A stretch of 54,658 nucleotides of DNA from Brevundimonas sp. (lineage in GTDB: Bacteria; Pseudomonadota; Alphaproteobacteria; Caulobacterales; Caulobacteraceae), in contig NZ_SDZL01000013.1 of the NCBI RefSeq assembly GCF_004210735.1, positions 1 to 54,658 of the forward strand. Reading direction: 5' to 3'. Below are positions 1 to 10,363 of the stretch, in pieces. The stretch's first letter is position 1. The number at the start of each line of letters is the position of its first letter. The position numbers were made by a program, and so were the translations under genes. The notes below the pieces were generated by a model. It did no database searches. It worked only from the letters and a program-made list of their open reading frames with translations, and had not been told where the DNA came from.

Positions 1-69
1 GCCGAGGGCGTGGCCGAGGCGCTGAACGCCGTCGCTGCGCGTATCGAAAAGATCGCCCACACCATTTGA
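1..69 (+). CDS. zapA: C-terminal end of probable cell division protein ZapA (partial)
   Basis: The first 69 bases read as an open frame ending in TGA and encode AEGVAEALNAVAARIEKIAH followed by TI. This short amphipathic helical tail fits the coiled-coil C-terminus of ZapA, the FtsZ-ring-associated protein. The identification rests mostly on context: in many proteobacteria zapA lies directly upstream of 6S RNA and then the 5-formyl-THF cyclo-ligase gene, which is what follows here. The 5' part is outside the window, so no start or domain can be checked; another coiled-coil protein is possible. Confidence 0.5.
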   Translation, partial: AEGVAEALNAVAARIEKIAHTI

Positions 70-82
70 GCCGGCTCCATTG

Positions 83-108
83 TTGAACCGGCCGCGACCG
101 CCTATCTT
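83..108 (+). promoter_or_regulatory. candidate promoter of 6S RNA
   Basis: TTGAAC at 83-88 and TATCTT at 103-108, separated by 14 bases, sit just upstream of the proposed 6S RNA start. The short spacing resembles the Caulobacter housekeeping-sigma pattern (TTGAC, 10-14 bases, then a CTANA-type box). Read by eye only. Confidence 0.3.
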
Positions 109-112
109 GTCC

Positions 113-281
113 GGCGGCGGGTCCTGCTGCGGCTCTCGTCGGAGGCGACTTATCCTCGCGACCTTAATTCACTCGAAGGGATCTGTCCCTGTTTGGGCTC
201 GAGGGCCCGGGCACACGGAGCCCACCTGGCTACCCAGGTCGAGAGGATTGAACAGTCCTCCACGGTTCTTGCGGCGCCGCC
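113..281 (+). ncRNA. ssrS: 6S RNA (SsrS-type), approximate ends
   Basis: The non-coding stretch between the zapA end and fau can close on itself. GGCGGCG at 113-119 pairs with CGCCGCC at 275-281, giving a molecule of about 170 nt with a long helical rod, the size and shape of 6S RNA. 6S RNA mimics an open promoter and sequesters the sigma-70 holoenzyme in stationary phase. The order zapA - ssrS - fau is a widely conserved arrangement. Ends are estimated from the closing helix. The remaining 282-414 contains no credible gene; it may hold a processed 3' tail or the fau leader. Confidence 0.7.
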
Positions 282-414
282 AACCCTTCTTTCCTTTGAG
301 TGCGCTATCGCTCGGCTCGCGGAGCCTCGCTGCTTGAGCGCGGGCTTGGATCGCCTCCGCAGGCGACGAGACGGAGGGGGCGGCGCAACGCTTTCCGTCT
401 GATATGAACCTCCC

Positions 415-960
415 ATGACCTCCAAACACGAACAGCGCTCGACGATGCGGGCCCTGCGCAAACGACTGGCCGAGGTTGATCCCGATGCGGCCGAACGTGC
501 GGCGTCGCATGCCGGCACCCTGCCATCCGCCGACGCGGTCGCCCTGTATCGCGCCATGGGATCTGAACTCGACACTGACGCCTTGGCCATCGCCTTGCAT
601 CGCGCCGGGCGCCGCCTGTGCCTGCCGGTGGTGATTGAGCGGGACGCCGCCATGCTGTTTCGCGCCTGGGCGCCGGGCGAGCCGCTGGAGCTGGACGCCG
701 CCGGCTGCCCCGCGCCCCTGCCGCTTGCCGAGACGGTCACGCCCGATCTGATCCTGACACCACTGCTGGCCTTCGACACCGATGGGGGGCGACTGGGGCA
801 GGGGGGCGGCTATTACGACCGTACCTTCGCGGCGATGCCGGACGCCCTGCGTATCGGTTTCGCCTATGCCGGACAGCATATCGAGCCGCTGCCGCTGGAA
901 CCGCATGACGTCCGCCTGCATGGCGTTCTGACCGAGACCGGCTATAGAGCCGTCCCATGA
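415..960 (+). CDS. fau: 5-formyltetrahydrofolate cyclo-ligase
   Basis: A 181-residue protein, the usual size for the family, which converts 5-formyl-THF to 5,10-methenyl-THF using ATP in the cytoplasm. It carries the family signature GGRLGQGGGYYDR around residue 125, plus the LTPLLAFD strand before it. The start at 415 has no strong ribosome site; an internal ATG at 445 (MRALRKRLAEVD) is a credible alternative because conserved sequence begins there. Its stop overlaps the next start (ATGA at 957), so the phosphodiesterase gene is probably translationally coupled. Confidence 0.93.
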   Translation: MTSKHEQRSTMRALRKRLAEVDPDAAERAASHAGTLPSADAVALYRAMGSELDTDALAIALHRAGRRLCLPVVIERDAAMLFRAWAPGEPLELDAAGCPAPLPLAETVTPDLILTPLLAFDTDGGRLGQGGGYYDRTFAAMPDALRIGFAYAGQHIEPLPLEPHDVRLHGVLTETGYRAVP

Positions 961-1781
961 GATTGGCTTTCTTCGGTGATGTGGTCGGCAAGAGCGGGCG
1001 TGATGGGCTTTCGGACCATCTGCCGGGGCTGAAGCGCGACCTGAAACTCGATTTCGTCGTGATCAACGCCGAGAACGCCGCGGGCGGTTTCGGTATCACC
1101 GAACACACGGCCAACGAACTGTTCATGGCCGGCGCCGATTGCCTGACGCTGGGCAACCACAGCTGGGACCAGCGCGAGGCCCTGACCTATATCGTGCGCG
1201 AACCGCGACTGATCCGGCCGCTGAACTATCCGCGCCTGATGGATGCGCCGGGCGCCGGGGCCAATCTGTTCGAGACCCCCTCAGGCCGCACCGTTCTGGT
1301 CATGAACGTCCTGGGCCGCATCCACATGGATCCGATGGACGATCCGTTCAGCGCGGTCGAAAAGGAACTGGCCGCCTGCCCTATGGGCATGGCCGCTGAC
1401 GCGATCATTGTCGATGTCCACGCAGAGGCGACCAGCGAGAAGATGGCCATGGGCCATTTCTGCGACGGCCGCGCGTCGCTGGTGGTCGGCACCCATACCC
1501 ACGTCCCGACCGCCGATTGCCAGATCCTGCCCGGCGGCACCGCCTATCAGACCGACGCCGGCGGCTGCTGCGACTATGACAGCGTCATCGGCAACGAGAA
1601 GGAAGAGCCCTTGCGGCGCTTCACCACCCGCCTGTCCGGCGGCCGCTATTCCCCGGCCCACGGCCCGGCCACGATCTGCGGCGTTTTTGTCGAAACCGAC
1701 GACCGCACCGGCCTGGCCACCCGCGTCGAACCGATCCGCGTCGGCGGGCGTCTCAGCCAGGCGATCCCGCAGGTCGACTGA
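957..1781 (+). CDS. YmdB-family (TIGR00282) metallophosphoesterase
   Basis: A 274-residue calcineurin-like phosphoesterase of the YmdB type. Metal-binding motifs are visible in order: FFGDVVG at the N-terminus, NAEN around residue 40, TLGNHSWD around 65, VDVHAEATSEK around 150 and GTHTHVPTAD around 180, with all expected Asp, Glu, Asn and His ligands. The family shows 2',3'-cyclic mononucleotide or cAMP phosphodiesterase activity in the members studied. The physiological substrate here is unknown. It follows fau with a 4-base ATGA overlap. Confidence 0.9.
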   Translation: MRLAFFGDVVGKSGRDGLSDHLPGLKRDLKLDFVVINAENAAGGFGITEHTANELFMAGADCLTLGNHSWDQREALTYIVREPRLIRPLNYPRLMDAPGAGANLFETPSGRTVLVMNVLGRIHMDPMDDPFSAVEKELAACPMGMAADAIIVDVHAEATSEKMAMGHFCDGRASLVVGTHTHVPTADCQILPGGTAYQTDAGGCCDYDSVIGNEKEEPLRRFTTRLSGGRYSPAHGPATICGVFVETDDRTGLATRVEPIRVGGRLSQAIPQVD

Positions 1782-1869
1782 CGGCCTGTCTTAAACTTAA
1801 TGTTGCGAGACGCATCCGTTTCGCGTGACGGCGGTCTCTGACTCCCCGAAACTCAACCGGGGATGACCT

Positions 1870-2715
1870 ATGTTCAGAATCCTAGCCGCGGCGGCCGTCT
1901 TGCTGCTGCCCGCCACTGCCTTCGCCCAGGCGCCCGCTGCGACACCGCCTGCTCCGGCGCCGATCGAGGTGATGGTGCTGGGCGTCTACCACATGAACAA
2001 TCCGGGGCGGGACGTGAACAACGCCCGCATCGATCCGGTCACGACGCCCGAGAAACAGGCCCAGATGGTGGAGGCGGCGCAGGCCTTGGCCCGGTTCCAG
2101 CCGACGGCCATCGCCATCGAGCGCGTCGCACCCGATCCCTCGACCATGCTGGACGCCGGTTGGCCGGCCTATGATCCCGCAACCCTGACCACCAACGCCG
2201 ACGAGCGGGTCCAACTGGGCCATCGTCTGGCTGATCTGGCGAACGTGGAGCGCGTCTATGCAGTGGACGAAAAGGATCGCGAGGGCCAGTCCAGCTATTT
2301 CCCCTATGGCGATCTGGTCGCTTGGGCGAACGCCAACGGCAAGGCGGACGTGCTTCAGGCCATGAACGGCGAGGTCCAGGCCTTCCTGCGGGACCGTGAA
2401 GCCGAGCAGCGCACCAAATCGGTGGGCCAGCTACTGGCGGCCATGAACACGCCGGAAATGGCCCGCTGGAACGGATCGCACTACTACCGTTTCCTGCAGT
2501 TCGGCGGCGGCGATGTCCTGCCTGGGGCCGAGCTGAACGGTCGCTGGTACACGCGAAACGCCATGATCTTCGCCAAGCTGATGCAGGTGGCCAAACCGGG
2601 TGATCGGATCGTGCTGATGTTCGGCGCCGGCCACGCCTACTGGCTGCGCCATTTCGTCGAGACGACGCCGGGCTTCCGGCTGGTTGAGGCGACCGACTAC
2701 CTGCCGCCGGCCTGA
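1870..2715 (+). CDS. DUF5694-type secreted protein
   Basis: A 281-residue protein with a clear Sec signal peptide (ILAAAAVLLLPATAFAQAP), so probably periplasmic. The mature part begins with VMVLGVYHMNNPGRD, followed by AIAIERV around residue 78 and VLMFGAGHAYWLRHF near the C-terminus. These His and Glu positions recall the TraB/ChaN-like fold proposed for DUF5694 proteins, but no activity is established. A GGGGA stretch precedes the ATG. Its 3' end overlaps the convergent glycosyltransferase gene by 19 bases. Confidence 0.75.
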   Translation: MFRILAAAAVLLLPATAFAQAPAATPPAPAPIEVMVLGVYHMNNPGRDVNNARIDPVTTPEKQAQMVEAAQALARFQPTAIAIERVAPDPSTMLDAGWPAYDPATLTTNADERVQLGHRLADLANVERVYAVDEKDREGQSSYFPYGDLVAWANANGKADVLQAMNGEVQAFLRDREAEQRTKSVGQLLAAMNTPEMARWNGSHYYRFLQFGGGDVLPGAELNGRWYTRNAMIFAKLMQVAKPGDRIVLMFGAGHAYWLRHFVETTPGFRLVEATDYLPPA

Positions 2716-3791
2716 GCGACTCGCTTGGCATGCACCAGTTGGGCGCGTAGCGCGTCCAACTGGGCGGCGCGAGGACCAGGGACGTGAGTCTCGAAGACAT
2801 AGGCCTGGGCGCCGCGGGCCAACGCCAGCCGCTCCTCCGGATTGTTGATCAACCGTTCCATGGCGGTTGTCAGATTGGGCGCTGTCAGATCCTCGACATA
2901 GAGGGCGTGGGAGCCGCTGGCCTCGCGCAGGCCGCCGCGTCCTGAACTGATCAGCGCCGCGCCCGCCGCATGGGCTTCGAGAGCCGTCAAGCCCAACGGC
3001 TCGGCCCAAGTCGAGGGCGTCAGGGCGATGGCCGCCCGCTTGATGACGTCGCGCACCTGACCCAAGGGCGCGGACCGCAAGATCTGGACGCGGTCCCCGT
3101 AGCGTTCCAGAGGCGCGACATGCTGTTGGGCCCAGTAGTCGTGATATTCCCAATCGTTCAGCATCAACACCGCGTGCCATTCCGGATGGCGGTCCAGCAC
3201 GTCAGGCAGGGCCGCACATAAGAGATCGACGCCCTTCTCCGGCATGGCGCGGCCGGCAAAGGCTATGAGCTTGTCGCGATCCTCCACATCGCCGCGCCAC
3301 AGCTCAGCGTTGATCGGATTGGGAACCGCATGGGCGTGGTGGTCGAGTCCGGGAAAGTCTTTCAGGAAGAGTCGGCGTTCGGATTCGCTGACGAACACCA
3401 CGCCGGCGACCTTCTGGTAACGCGCCCGGTAGCGCCAGCGATGGATAGGGTTATCCGAGGTCTTGAGCGCATTGTGGCGATACAGGATGGTGGCCGCGCG
3501 TGGGTTTCGGGCCGCGATCCATGTGGCCTGGATCGCCTGCTGGTGGACTTCGATCAGGTCCGGTCGGTAGGCGGCCAAAGCCAGATTCAGTGCCTCCAGC
3601 CTTATCTTTCTTCCATGAGGGAGGGTCTGGACCGGCAACTCGCCGTGCGCCTCTGCGCCTTCACAACAGAAGACCCTGACCTCGCCTCCCCGTTGACTGG
3701 CGGTGGCCAGTGTCCGGACGACGGTTTCCATGGAATTGGGCCGGGTTTCGCAGAAACGGCTGCCGGGCGGCATGACAATGGCGGTCTTCAC
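2697..3791 (-). CDS. glycosyltransferase family 4 (GT-B fold)
   Basis: A 364-residue protein. The N-terminal half begins with MKTAIVMPPGSRFCETRPNS. The C-terminal half carries typical GT4 signatures: FAGRAMPEKGVDLLCAALPD around residue 195 and EPLGLTALEAHAAGAALISS around 285, the latter holding the sugar-nucleotide-binding Glu residues. Such enzymes transfer a sugar from an NDP-sugar to lipid or polysaccharide acceptors at the inner membrane. Donor and acceptor cannot be told from sequence. No other polysaccharide genes are adjacent, so it is an isolated envelope glycosyltransferase. Confidence 0.87.
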   Translation of the reverse strand: MKTAIVMPPGSRFCETRPNSMETVVRTLATASQRGGEVRVFCCEGAEAHGELPVQTLPHGRKIRLEALNLALAAYRPDLIEVHQQAIQATWIAARNPRAATILYRHNALKTSDNPIHRWRYRARYQKVAGVVFVSESERRLFLKDFPGLDHHAHAVPNPINAELWRGDVEDRDKLIAFAGRAMPEKGVDLLCAALPDVLDRHPEWHAVLMLNDWEYHDYWAQQHVAPLERYGDRVQILRSAPLGQVRDVIKRAAIALTPSTWAEPLGLTALEAHAAGAALISSGRGGLREASGSHALYVEDLTAPNLTTAMERLINNPEERLALARGAQAYVFETHVPGPRAAQLDALRAQLVHAKRVAQAGGR

Positions 3792-3887
3792 GCGGCTTCC
3801 TGCGTAGGGTGGAGGAAGCTGCTCGTTAATGAGCTATCTGCGGAAACGGCGCTTGCTGCGACGTTCTTGCGATGAAGTGCGTGGCCC

Positions 3888-4342
3888 CTATTCGCGCGAA
3901 GCGGGGCTCCACGCCCTCATTTCGGCGATCTCGCGGGTCTGGGCGTCAATCACCGCCTGGGCCATGCGACGAATTTTCGGGTCGCGACTGCCGCCCAGGG
4001 CGACCTCGGCCATCGCCACAGCGCCTTCGTGGTGGGCGATCATCTTTGCGATATAGGCCTGATCGATGGTCTCGCCGGAAGCAGCGGCCATCAGCCGATG
4101 CATCTCGGCCTCGGAAGCGGCGAAGGCCCGGTCGCCGGCGGTCGGCGCCTTCGTCTGCGCGGCGCCGTGATCCATGGCGGTGTGATCGATCAGCGCCGGC
4201 GGCCCGGACACCTGACCGTCCACGACCGCGGCGGCATGCCGCTGGGCCGAGGCGTCGCGCAGGGCCTGCTGTACCGGATCTCCGCCACCGTCGCAGGCGA
4301 CCACAAGCATGATAGCCGGCAGGACGGTTAGGGCTCGACGCG

Positions 4343-4346
<4 letters not shown>
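3888..4346 (-). CDS. DUF305 lipoprotein, coupled to purL
   Basis: About 152 residues, with an N-terminal hydrophobic stretch ending in VVAC, a lipobox that would anchor the mature protein to a membrane. The C-terminal half holds the DUF305 core [16 protein letters not shown], with the His-His-Glu pattern and Met residues often linked to copper or other metal binding in this four-helix family. I chose the GTG at 4346 because it overlaps the purL stop as GTGA; a longer frame would run into purL. No metal-related gene is adjacent, so the coupling to purL looks incidental. Confidence 0.82.
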
Positions 4347-6559
<2,213 letters not shown>

Positions 6560-6659
6560 GGCCGGGGCTTCTAGCCGGACACGGGCCGTCTGTCAGCCCG
6601 GGCACGGAACAAGCGGGTTCTGAAGGCGATTGAATCAGCGACAAACCGGAGCCTCCGTC

Positions 6660-6815
6660 ATGACCGACCAGCCCATCGACCCCGCCGCCACCCCCGAAGA
6701 CGAGGATGCGCCCGAGATCGCCGCCGACGACGCCGGGGCCTCGGCCATGGCCGAACGCGCCCAGAAACAGGCCGCTCATGGCCAGTCGAGCGACGAAATG
6801 GAGACGAAATCGTGA
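6660..6815 (+). CDS. small acidic hypothetical protein (51 aa)
   Basis: A 51-residue, Asp/Glu/Ala-rich protein beginning MTDQPIDPAATPEDEDAPE. A GGAG at 6648-6651 is 8 bases before the ATG, so I prefer this start to an in-frame TTG at 6630. The last four bases form GTGA with the next small gene, a strong sign that both are real and co-translated. No domain or membrane segment is recognisable; the composition suggests a disordered cytoplasmic protein. Confidence 0.6.
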   Translation: MTDQPIDPAATPEDEDAPEIAADDAGASAMAERAQKQAAHGQSSDEMETKS

Positions 6816-7042
6816 GCAAGATCACCCCCGATCACCAGCAGATGGACCGCTCCAACGACCCTGCGGTCACGGCCGAGATGGACGAGGCGGCGGCCGAGGT
6901 GGCCATGGAAAGCCGCCGCCAGCGCCTGACAGGCTCGGCCGTCGGCGTCGGCAGCGTCGATTTCGACGACCCCGGCGCCTTCGACGTGGGGGATAGCGAG
7001 AGCAGCGAATCCCGGGCCGCAAAGAACTCGCCCGGCGGTTGA
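6812..7042 (+). CDS. small hypothetical protein (76 aa)
   Basis: A 76-residue protein starting at a GTG that overlaps the preceding stop (GTGA). It begins MSKITPDHQQMDRSNDPAV, has a Glu/Ala-rich helical middle part (MDEAAAEVAMESRRQRL) and a Gly/Ser/Asp-rich tail. There is no signal peptide or membrane segment. Not recognised. Its overlap with the small acidic gene upstream indicates a two-gene unit opposite purL. Confidence 0.6.
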   Translation: MSKITPDHQQMDRSNDPAVTAEMDEAAAEVAMESRRQRLTGSAVGVGSVDFDDPGAFDVGDSESSESRAAKNSPGG

Positions 7043-7124
7043 TCCGTCGATAGCTGGTCGCAGGCTTCCCACGGCGTGACTTTAGTCGACTAGTAGCGTC
7101 GCCCTTCCTTCCCCGGGGGCGAAC

Positions 7125-8486
7125 ATGGATAGACGTGCATTGCTGCGGGGCGCCCTGGTGGGCGCGTCCGCAGGACTGGCGGCGGGCGCCGCGAAGGCCC
7201 AGGTTCCCTATTATTCGTTAGCTCCACGGCCACGTGGACAGGTGGCGTCTGCGGTCTCGCCTGCCTCCCCGCCAGCGCCTGCGGTGTCGGACGACGTCTG
7301 GTCGTGGGTGCGGGCCGAGTTCGACCTGGACCCCACCTATGTCGATCTCAGCGCCATGCTGCTGGCCTCGCACCCCCGTGCGGTGCGCGAGGCGGTCGAC
7401 CGGCACCGCCGCGCCCTGGACCGCCAGCCTGTGGTGGCGTTGAAGGACAATCGCGACTTGCAGAACGCCGGCCGGTCGGCCCTGGCCCGCTATCTGGGCT
7501 GCAGCCGCAACGACATCGCCCTGACCGACAGCACGACCTCGGCCGTCGCGCTGGTTTACAACGGGCTGAAGCTGCAGCCGGGCGACGAAATCCTGACGGT
7601 GACGCAGGACTACTACGTCACCCACGAGGCCGCCCGCCACACAGCCGCCAAGCGCGGCGCCACGGTGCGCAAGATTTCGATCCACGATGGCCCGGCGCGC
7701 AACGCGGACATGGACCAGATGGTCGATCGCGTCATCGGCGCCATCCGACCCGAGACCAAGGTGCTGGGCCTGACCTGGGTGCAGTCGTCGACGGGGCTCA
7801 AGATCCCCGCCGGCCGCATCGCCGAACGCCTGAAGGCCGTGAACGCCGACCGCCCGGCCTCGCGACGCATCATCTTCTGCCTGGATGGCGTGCACGGGTT
7901 CGGCAATCAGGACGCGGGCATGGCCGAACTGGGCTGCGACTTCCTGATGAGCGGGTGCCACAAATGGCTGTTTGGGCCGCGTGGTACGGGCATGATCGCC
8001 GGGACCGCCGCCGGCTGGGCCGCCGTCGATCCGACCATCCCCAGCTTCCTGGATTCCGGCGCCTATTCCGGCTGGATCAGCGGGTCGCCCGCCAGCCGCA
8101 CGACCGGCAGCCTGATGACCCCCGGCGGCTTCAAGGCTTTTGAGCATCTGTGGGCTCTGCCCCAGGCGTTCGAAATCCACGACCGCGTCGGCCGCGCCGC
8201 TGTCGCCGCACGCACGGCCGAATTGGCGGGTCAGCTGAAGACCGAACTGCGCAACATGCGCGGCGTCACAGTTCATACGCCCCAGCTGGCCGACCTGTCG
8301 GCGGGCATCGTGTCGTTCGAGGTGGCGGGCGTCACGCCCTCGGCGGCCGTGGACCGGCTGCGGTCACGGCGTATCATGGCCTCGCTGGCGCCCTATGCGC
8401 GGCCTTTGATCCGGCTGACGCCCAGCATCCGCAACAACGCCGACGATCTGGATCGCGCACTGGCCGAGGTGCGGGAGCTGGCCTAG
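7125..8486 (+). CDS. Tat-exported PLP-dependent aminotransferase class V-like enzyme
   Basis: A 453-residue fold-type I PLP enzyme. The N-terminus MDRRALLRGALVGASAGLAAG has a twin-arginine pattern (RRALL) followed by a weakly hydrophobic stretch and an Ala-rich cleavage region ending AKAQ, so export as a folded holoenzyme is predicted. The catalytic domain shows LTDSTTSAVALVYNGL (cofactor phosphate binding), DGVHGFGNQD and SGCHKWLFGPRGTG with the Schiff-base Lys near residue 280. It resembles isopenicillin-N-epimerase-like and PvdN-like proteins. Substrate unknown. The stop codon shares bases with the stop of the convergent TspO-like gene. Confidence 0.85.
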   Translation: MDRRALLRGALVGASAGLAAGAAKAQVPYYSLAPRPRGQVASAVSPASPPAPAVSDDVWSWVRAEFDLDPTYVDLSAMLLASHPRAVREAVDRHRRALDRQPVVALKDNRDLQNAGRSALARYLGCSRNDIALTDSTTSAVALVYNGLKLQPGDEILTVTQDYYVTHEAARHTAAKRGATVRKISIHDGPARNADMDQMVDRVIGAIRPETKVLGLTWVQSSTGLKIPAGRIAERLKAVNADRPASRRIIFCLDGVHGFGNQDAGMAELGCDFLMSGCHKWLFGPRGTGMIAGTAAGWAAVDPTIPSFLDSGAYSGWISGSPASRTTGSLMTPGGFKAFEHLWALPQAFEIHDRVGRAAVAARTAELAGQLKTELRNMRGVTVHTPQLADLSAGIVSFEVAGVTPSAAVDRLRSRRIMASLAPYARPLIRLTPSIRNNADDLDRALAEVRELA

Positions 8487-9292
8487 CGGCGTGACGCGGG
8501 GTCGCGCTCGACGCCGCGCTTCAGGCGAAACACCAGGATCACTGCCGCCACCACGATCAACAGCGCCGCGCCCAGGGCGATGAAACCCAGCGTGGGGTTC
8601 CGCTCCTGCTCGGCCACGAAGGCGCCGATCAGGCCCCAGGCGATTGGCAGGGGATAGGCCATCAACCGCAGGCGCGCGGTCACGGCGATCGCCACCAGCG
8701 TCACCACGACGATGGCCGCGATGGCCCATCCCGTGGGGGACAGGGCGGCGGGCAGGGCGTCATAGGCCGTCGCCACAGTGATCAGGTTCAGTGGCGAGGC
8801 GATGGTCAGCCACCCGGCCAGCGCCGCCAGCGGCCACGCTCCCAGCCACCGGTCCCGCTCGGTCGATCCCAGCGCCCTGATCGTTCCTGACCAGGCCAGA
8901 AGCGGCGCCAGCAGGGCGATCAGCGAGGCGAAGATGATGATGACGCTGGCCGCCTTCAGATTCATCGACGCCGCCACGATCCACAGACCGATGCCGATAA
9001 AGGTCACGACGGACGGCCAGCCGAACCGGTTCAGAAAGGCGCTCTCGCCCGTTTGTGGCAGGGCCTGACGCACGGCATAGGCCAGCAGGCCCAGATAGAT
9101 CAGCCCCCAGATGGAAAAGGCGTAGCCCGCCACCCGCAGCGTCTGGTTCCCGTCGGCCGCGAACTCGGCCTGACTCAGGCCCATATCGGCCAGCGACTGG
9201 ACCATCGGCACGATCACCGCAAAGGCGGCGGCCCCCAGCACGATCATTCGCCGTGTCATCTGACTGGCGGTGGGGCGTTCGATCGAGGGCAT
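8483..9292 (-). CDS. TspO/MBR-like tryptophan-rich membrane protein
   Basis: A 269-residue integral membrane protein with about seven or eight hydrophobic segments, longer than a classical five-helix TspO. The segment AGYAFSIWGLIYLGLLAY around residue 55, together with Trp residues in the later helices (GLWIVAASMN, GAWPLAALAGWL, GWAIAAIV), resembles the extended relatives of tryptophan-rich sensory proteins. Ligand and role are unknown. CGGAGA lies about 9 bases before the ATG. The stop codon overlaps that of the convergent PLP enzyme gene (CTAG). Confidence 0.65.
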   Translation of the reverse strand: MPSIERPTASQMTRRMIVLGAAAFAVIVPMVQSLADMGLSQAEFAADGNQTLRVAGYAFSIWGLIYLGLLAYAVRQALPQTGESAFLNRFGWPSVVTFIGIGLWIVAASMNLKAASVIIIFASLIALLAPLLAWSGTIRALGSTERDRWLGAWPLAALAGWLTIASPLNLITVATAYDALPAALSPTGWAIAAIVVVTLVAIAVTARLRLMAYPLPIAWGLIGAFVAEQERNPTLGFIALGAALLIVVAAVILVFRLKRGVERDPASRR

Positions 9293-9411
9293 GGGGATGT
9301 CTCCGGCGCAGCTTCGCCAGCTTTACGCGCGGGAGCGACGATTGGTTCATCCGGAACCGACCGCGGGCCTCACCGCTTGGGACAGCACACCCCATAGATC
9401 AGGAGCTGACC

Positions 9412-9657
9412 ATGGCCGACCCGAAACAATCCGACGAAGCGCCGCCCGCCCCCGCCGCTCTCGAAGACGCCGAGATCGAAACCCAGCACGCGCTGGAACA
9501 GGGTCTGGGCGTCGGCGCCCGCGAGTTGGCCTCTATCGGCGAGTCCGGCGACCAGGGCACGCTGGAGCGAGGCGAAAACGCGGAAGGCGAGTCCGAAGAC
9601 GATCTGGAAGTCGACGAACTGGGCCGCAGCGCCAGCGTGCTGGATCGGAAGTTCTGA
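9412..9657 (+). CDS. small acidic hypothetical protein (81 aa)
   Basis: An 81-residue, very acidic protein (MADPKQSDEAPPAPAALEDA) with a Glu/Asp/Gly-rich, probably disordered body and the basic C-terminus SASVLDRKF. AGGAG at 9401-9405 is 6 bases before the ATG and decides the start; the longer upstream frame runs through the promoter region of the TspO-like gene. Not recognised. It is convergent with purQ, which ends ten bases downstream, so any terminator must lie inside the coding ends. Confidence 0.6.
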   Translation: MADPKQSDEAPPAPAALEDAEIETQHALEQGLGVGARELASIGESGDQGTLERGENAEGESEDDLEVDELGRSASVLDRKF

Positions 9658-9667
9658 TGAGTGCGGA

Positions 9668-10330
9668 TCAAGCTGCCGCGTAGACGCTCTGGAACAGCAC
9701 TGCGCCGTCGGCCGAGCCCAACTCGGCCTCGAAGGCGCGGTCCGGGTGGGGCATCATGCCCAGGACGTTGCCACGGGCGTTCTGCAGGCCGGCGATGTCG
9801 GCGACCGAGCCGTTGGGGTTGTCGACGTAGCGGAACACCACCTGGCCCTCGCCCTCGATGCGGGCCAGTGTCTCGGCGTCGGCGAAATAGTTCCCGTCGC
9901 CATTGCCCTGGGTCATGACGACCTCGCGCTGGCCCTGATAGCCCGAGGTGAAGCGCGTCTGGCCATTGGCGACCGTCAGACTGATCGGCTTGCAGACGTA
10001 TTTCAGCCCCGCGTTGCGCAGCAGGGCCCCCGGCAGCATTCCGGCCTCGCACAGGATCTGGAAGCCGTTACAGATGCCGACCACGGCCACGCCGTCGTCC
10101 GCCGCCTTTTTGACCGCCTGCATGATCGGGGCCTGGGCCGCCATGGCTCCGCAGCGCAGATAGTCGCCGTAGGAGAAGCCGCCCGGCAGGACGATCAGGT
10201 CCAGTCCCTTGGGCAGTTCGGTCTCGGCATGCCAGACCATTTCGACCCGCTCGCCGGTGGAGCGTTCGACGGCGACCTTGCAGTCGCGATCACAGTTGGA
10301 ACCGGGGAAGACGATGACGGCTGCGCTCAT
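9668..10330 (-). CDS. purQ: phosphoribosylformylglycinamidine synthase, glutaminase subunit PurQ
   Basis: A 220-residue class I glutamine amidotransferase that releases ammonia from glutamine and channels it to PurL. The triad region is visible: the oxyanion strand [15 protein letters not shown], the nucleophile Cys in [11 protein letters not shown] near residue 85, and the catalytic His in [10 protein letters not shown] near the C-terminus. The ATG at 10330 is preceded by a perfect AGGAGG seven bases away, so the longer upstream frame is rejected. It is separated from purS/purC and from purL by unrelated genes, which is unusual compared with compact purSQL operons. Confidence 0.97.
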   Translation of the reverse strand: MSAAVIVFPGSNCDRDCKVAVERSTGERVEMVWHAETELPKGLDLIVLPGGFSYGDYLRCGAMAAQAPIMQAVKKAADDGVAVVGICNGFQILCEAGMLPGALLRNAGLKYVCKPISLTVANGQTRFTSGYQGQREVVMTQGNGDGNYFADAETLARIEGEGQVVFRYVDNPNGSVADIAGLQNARGNVLGMMPHPDRAFEAELGSADGAVLFQSVYAAA

Positions 10331-10363
10331 GGCCGGGCCTCCTAGCACCCTTCGGCGGCGATG

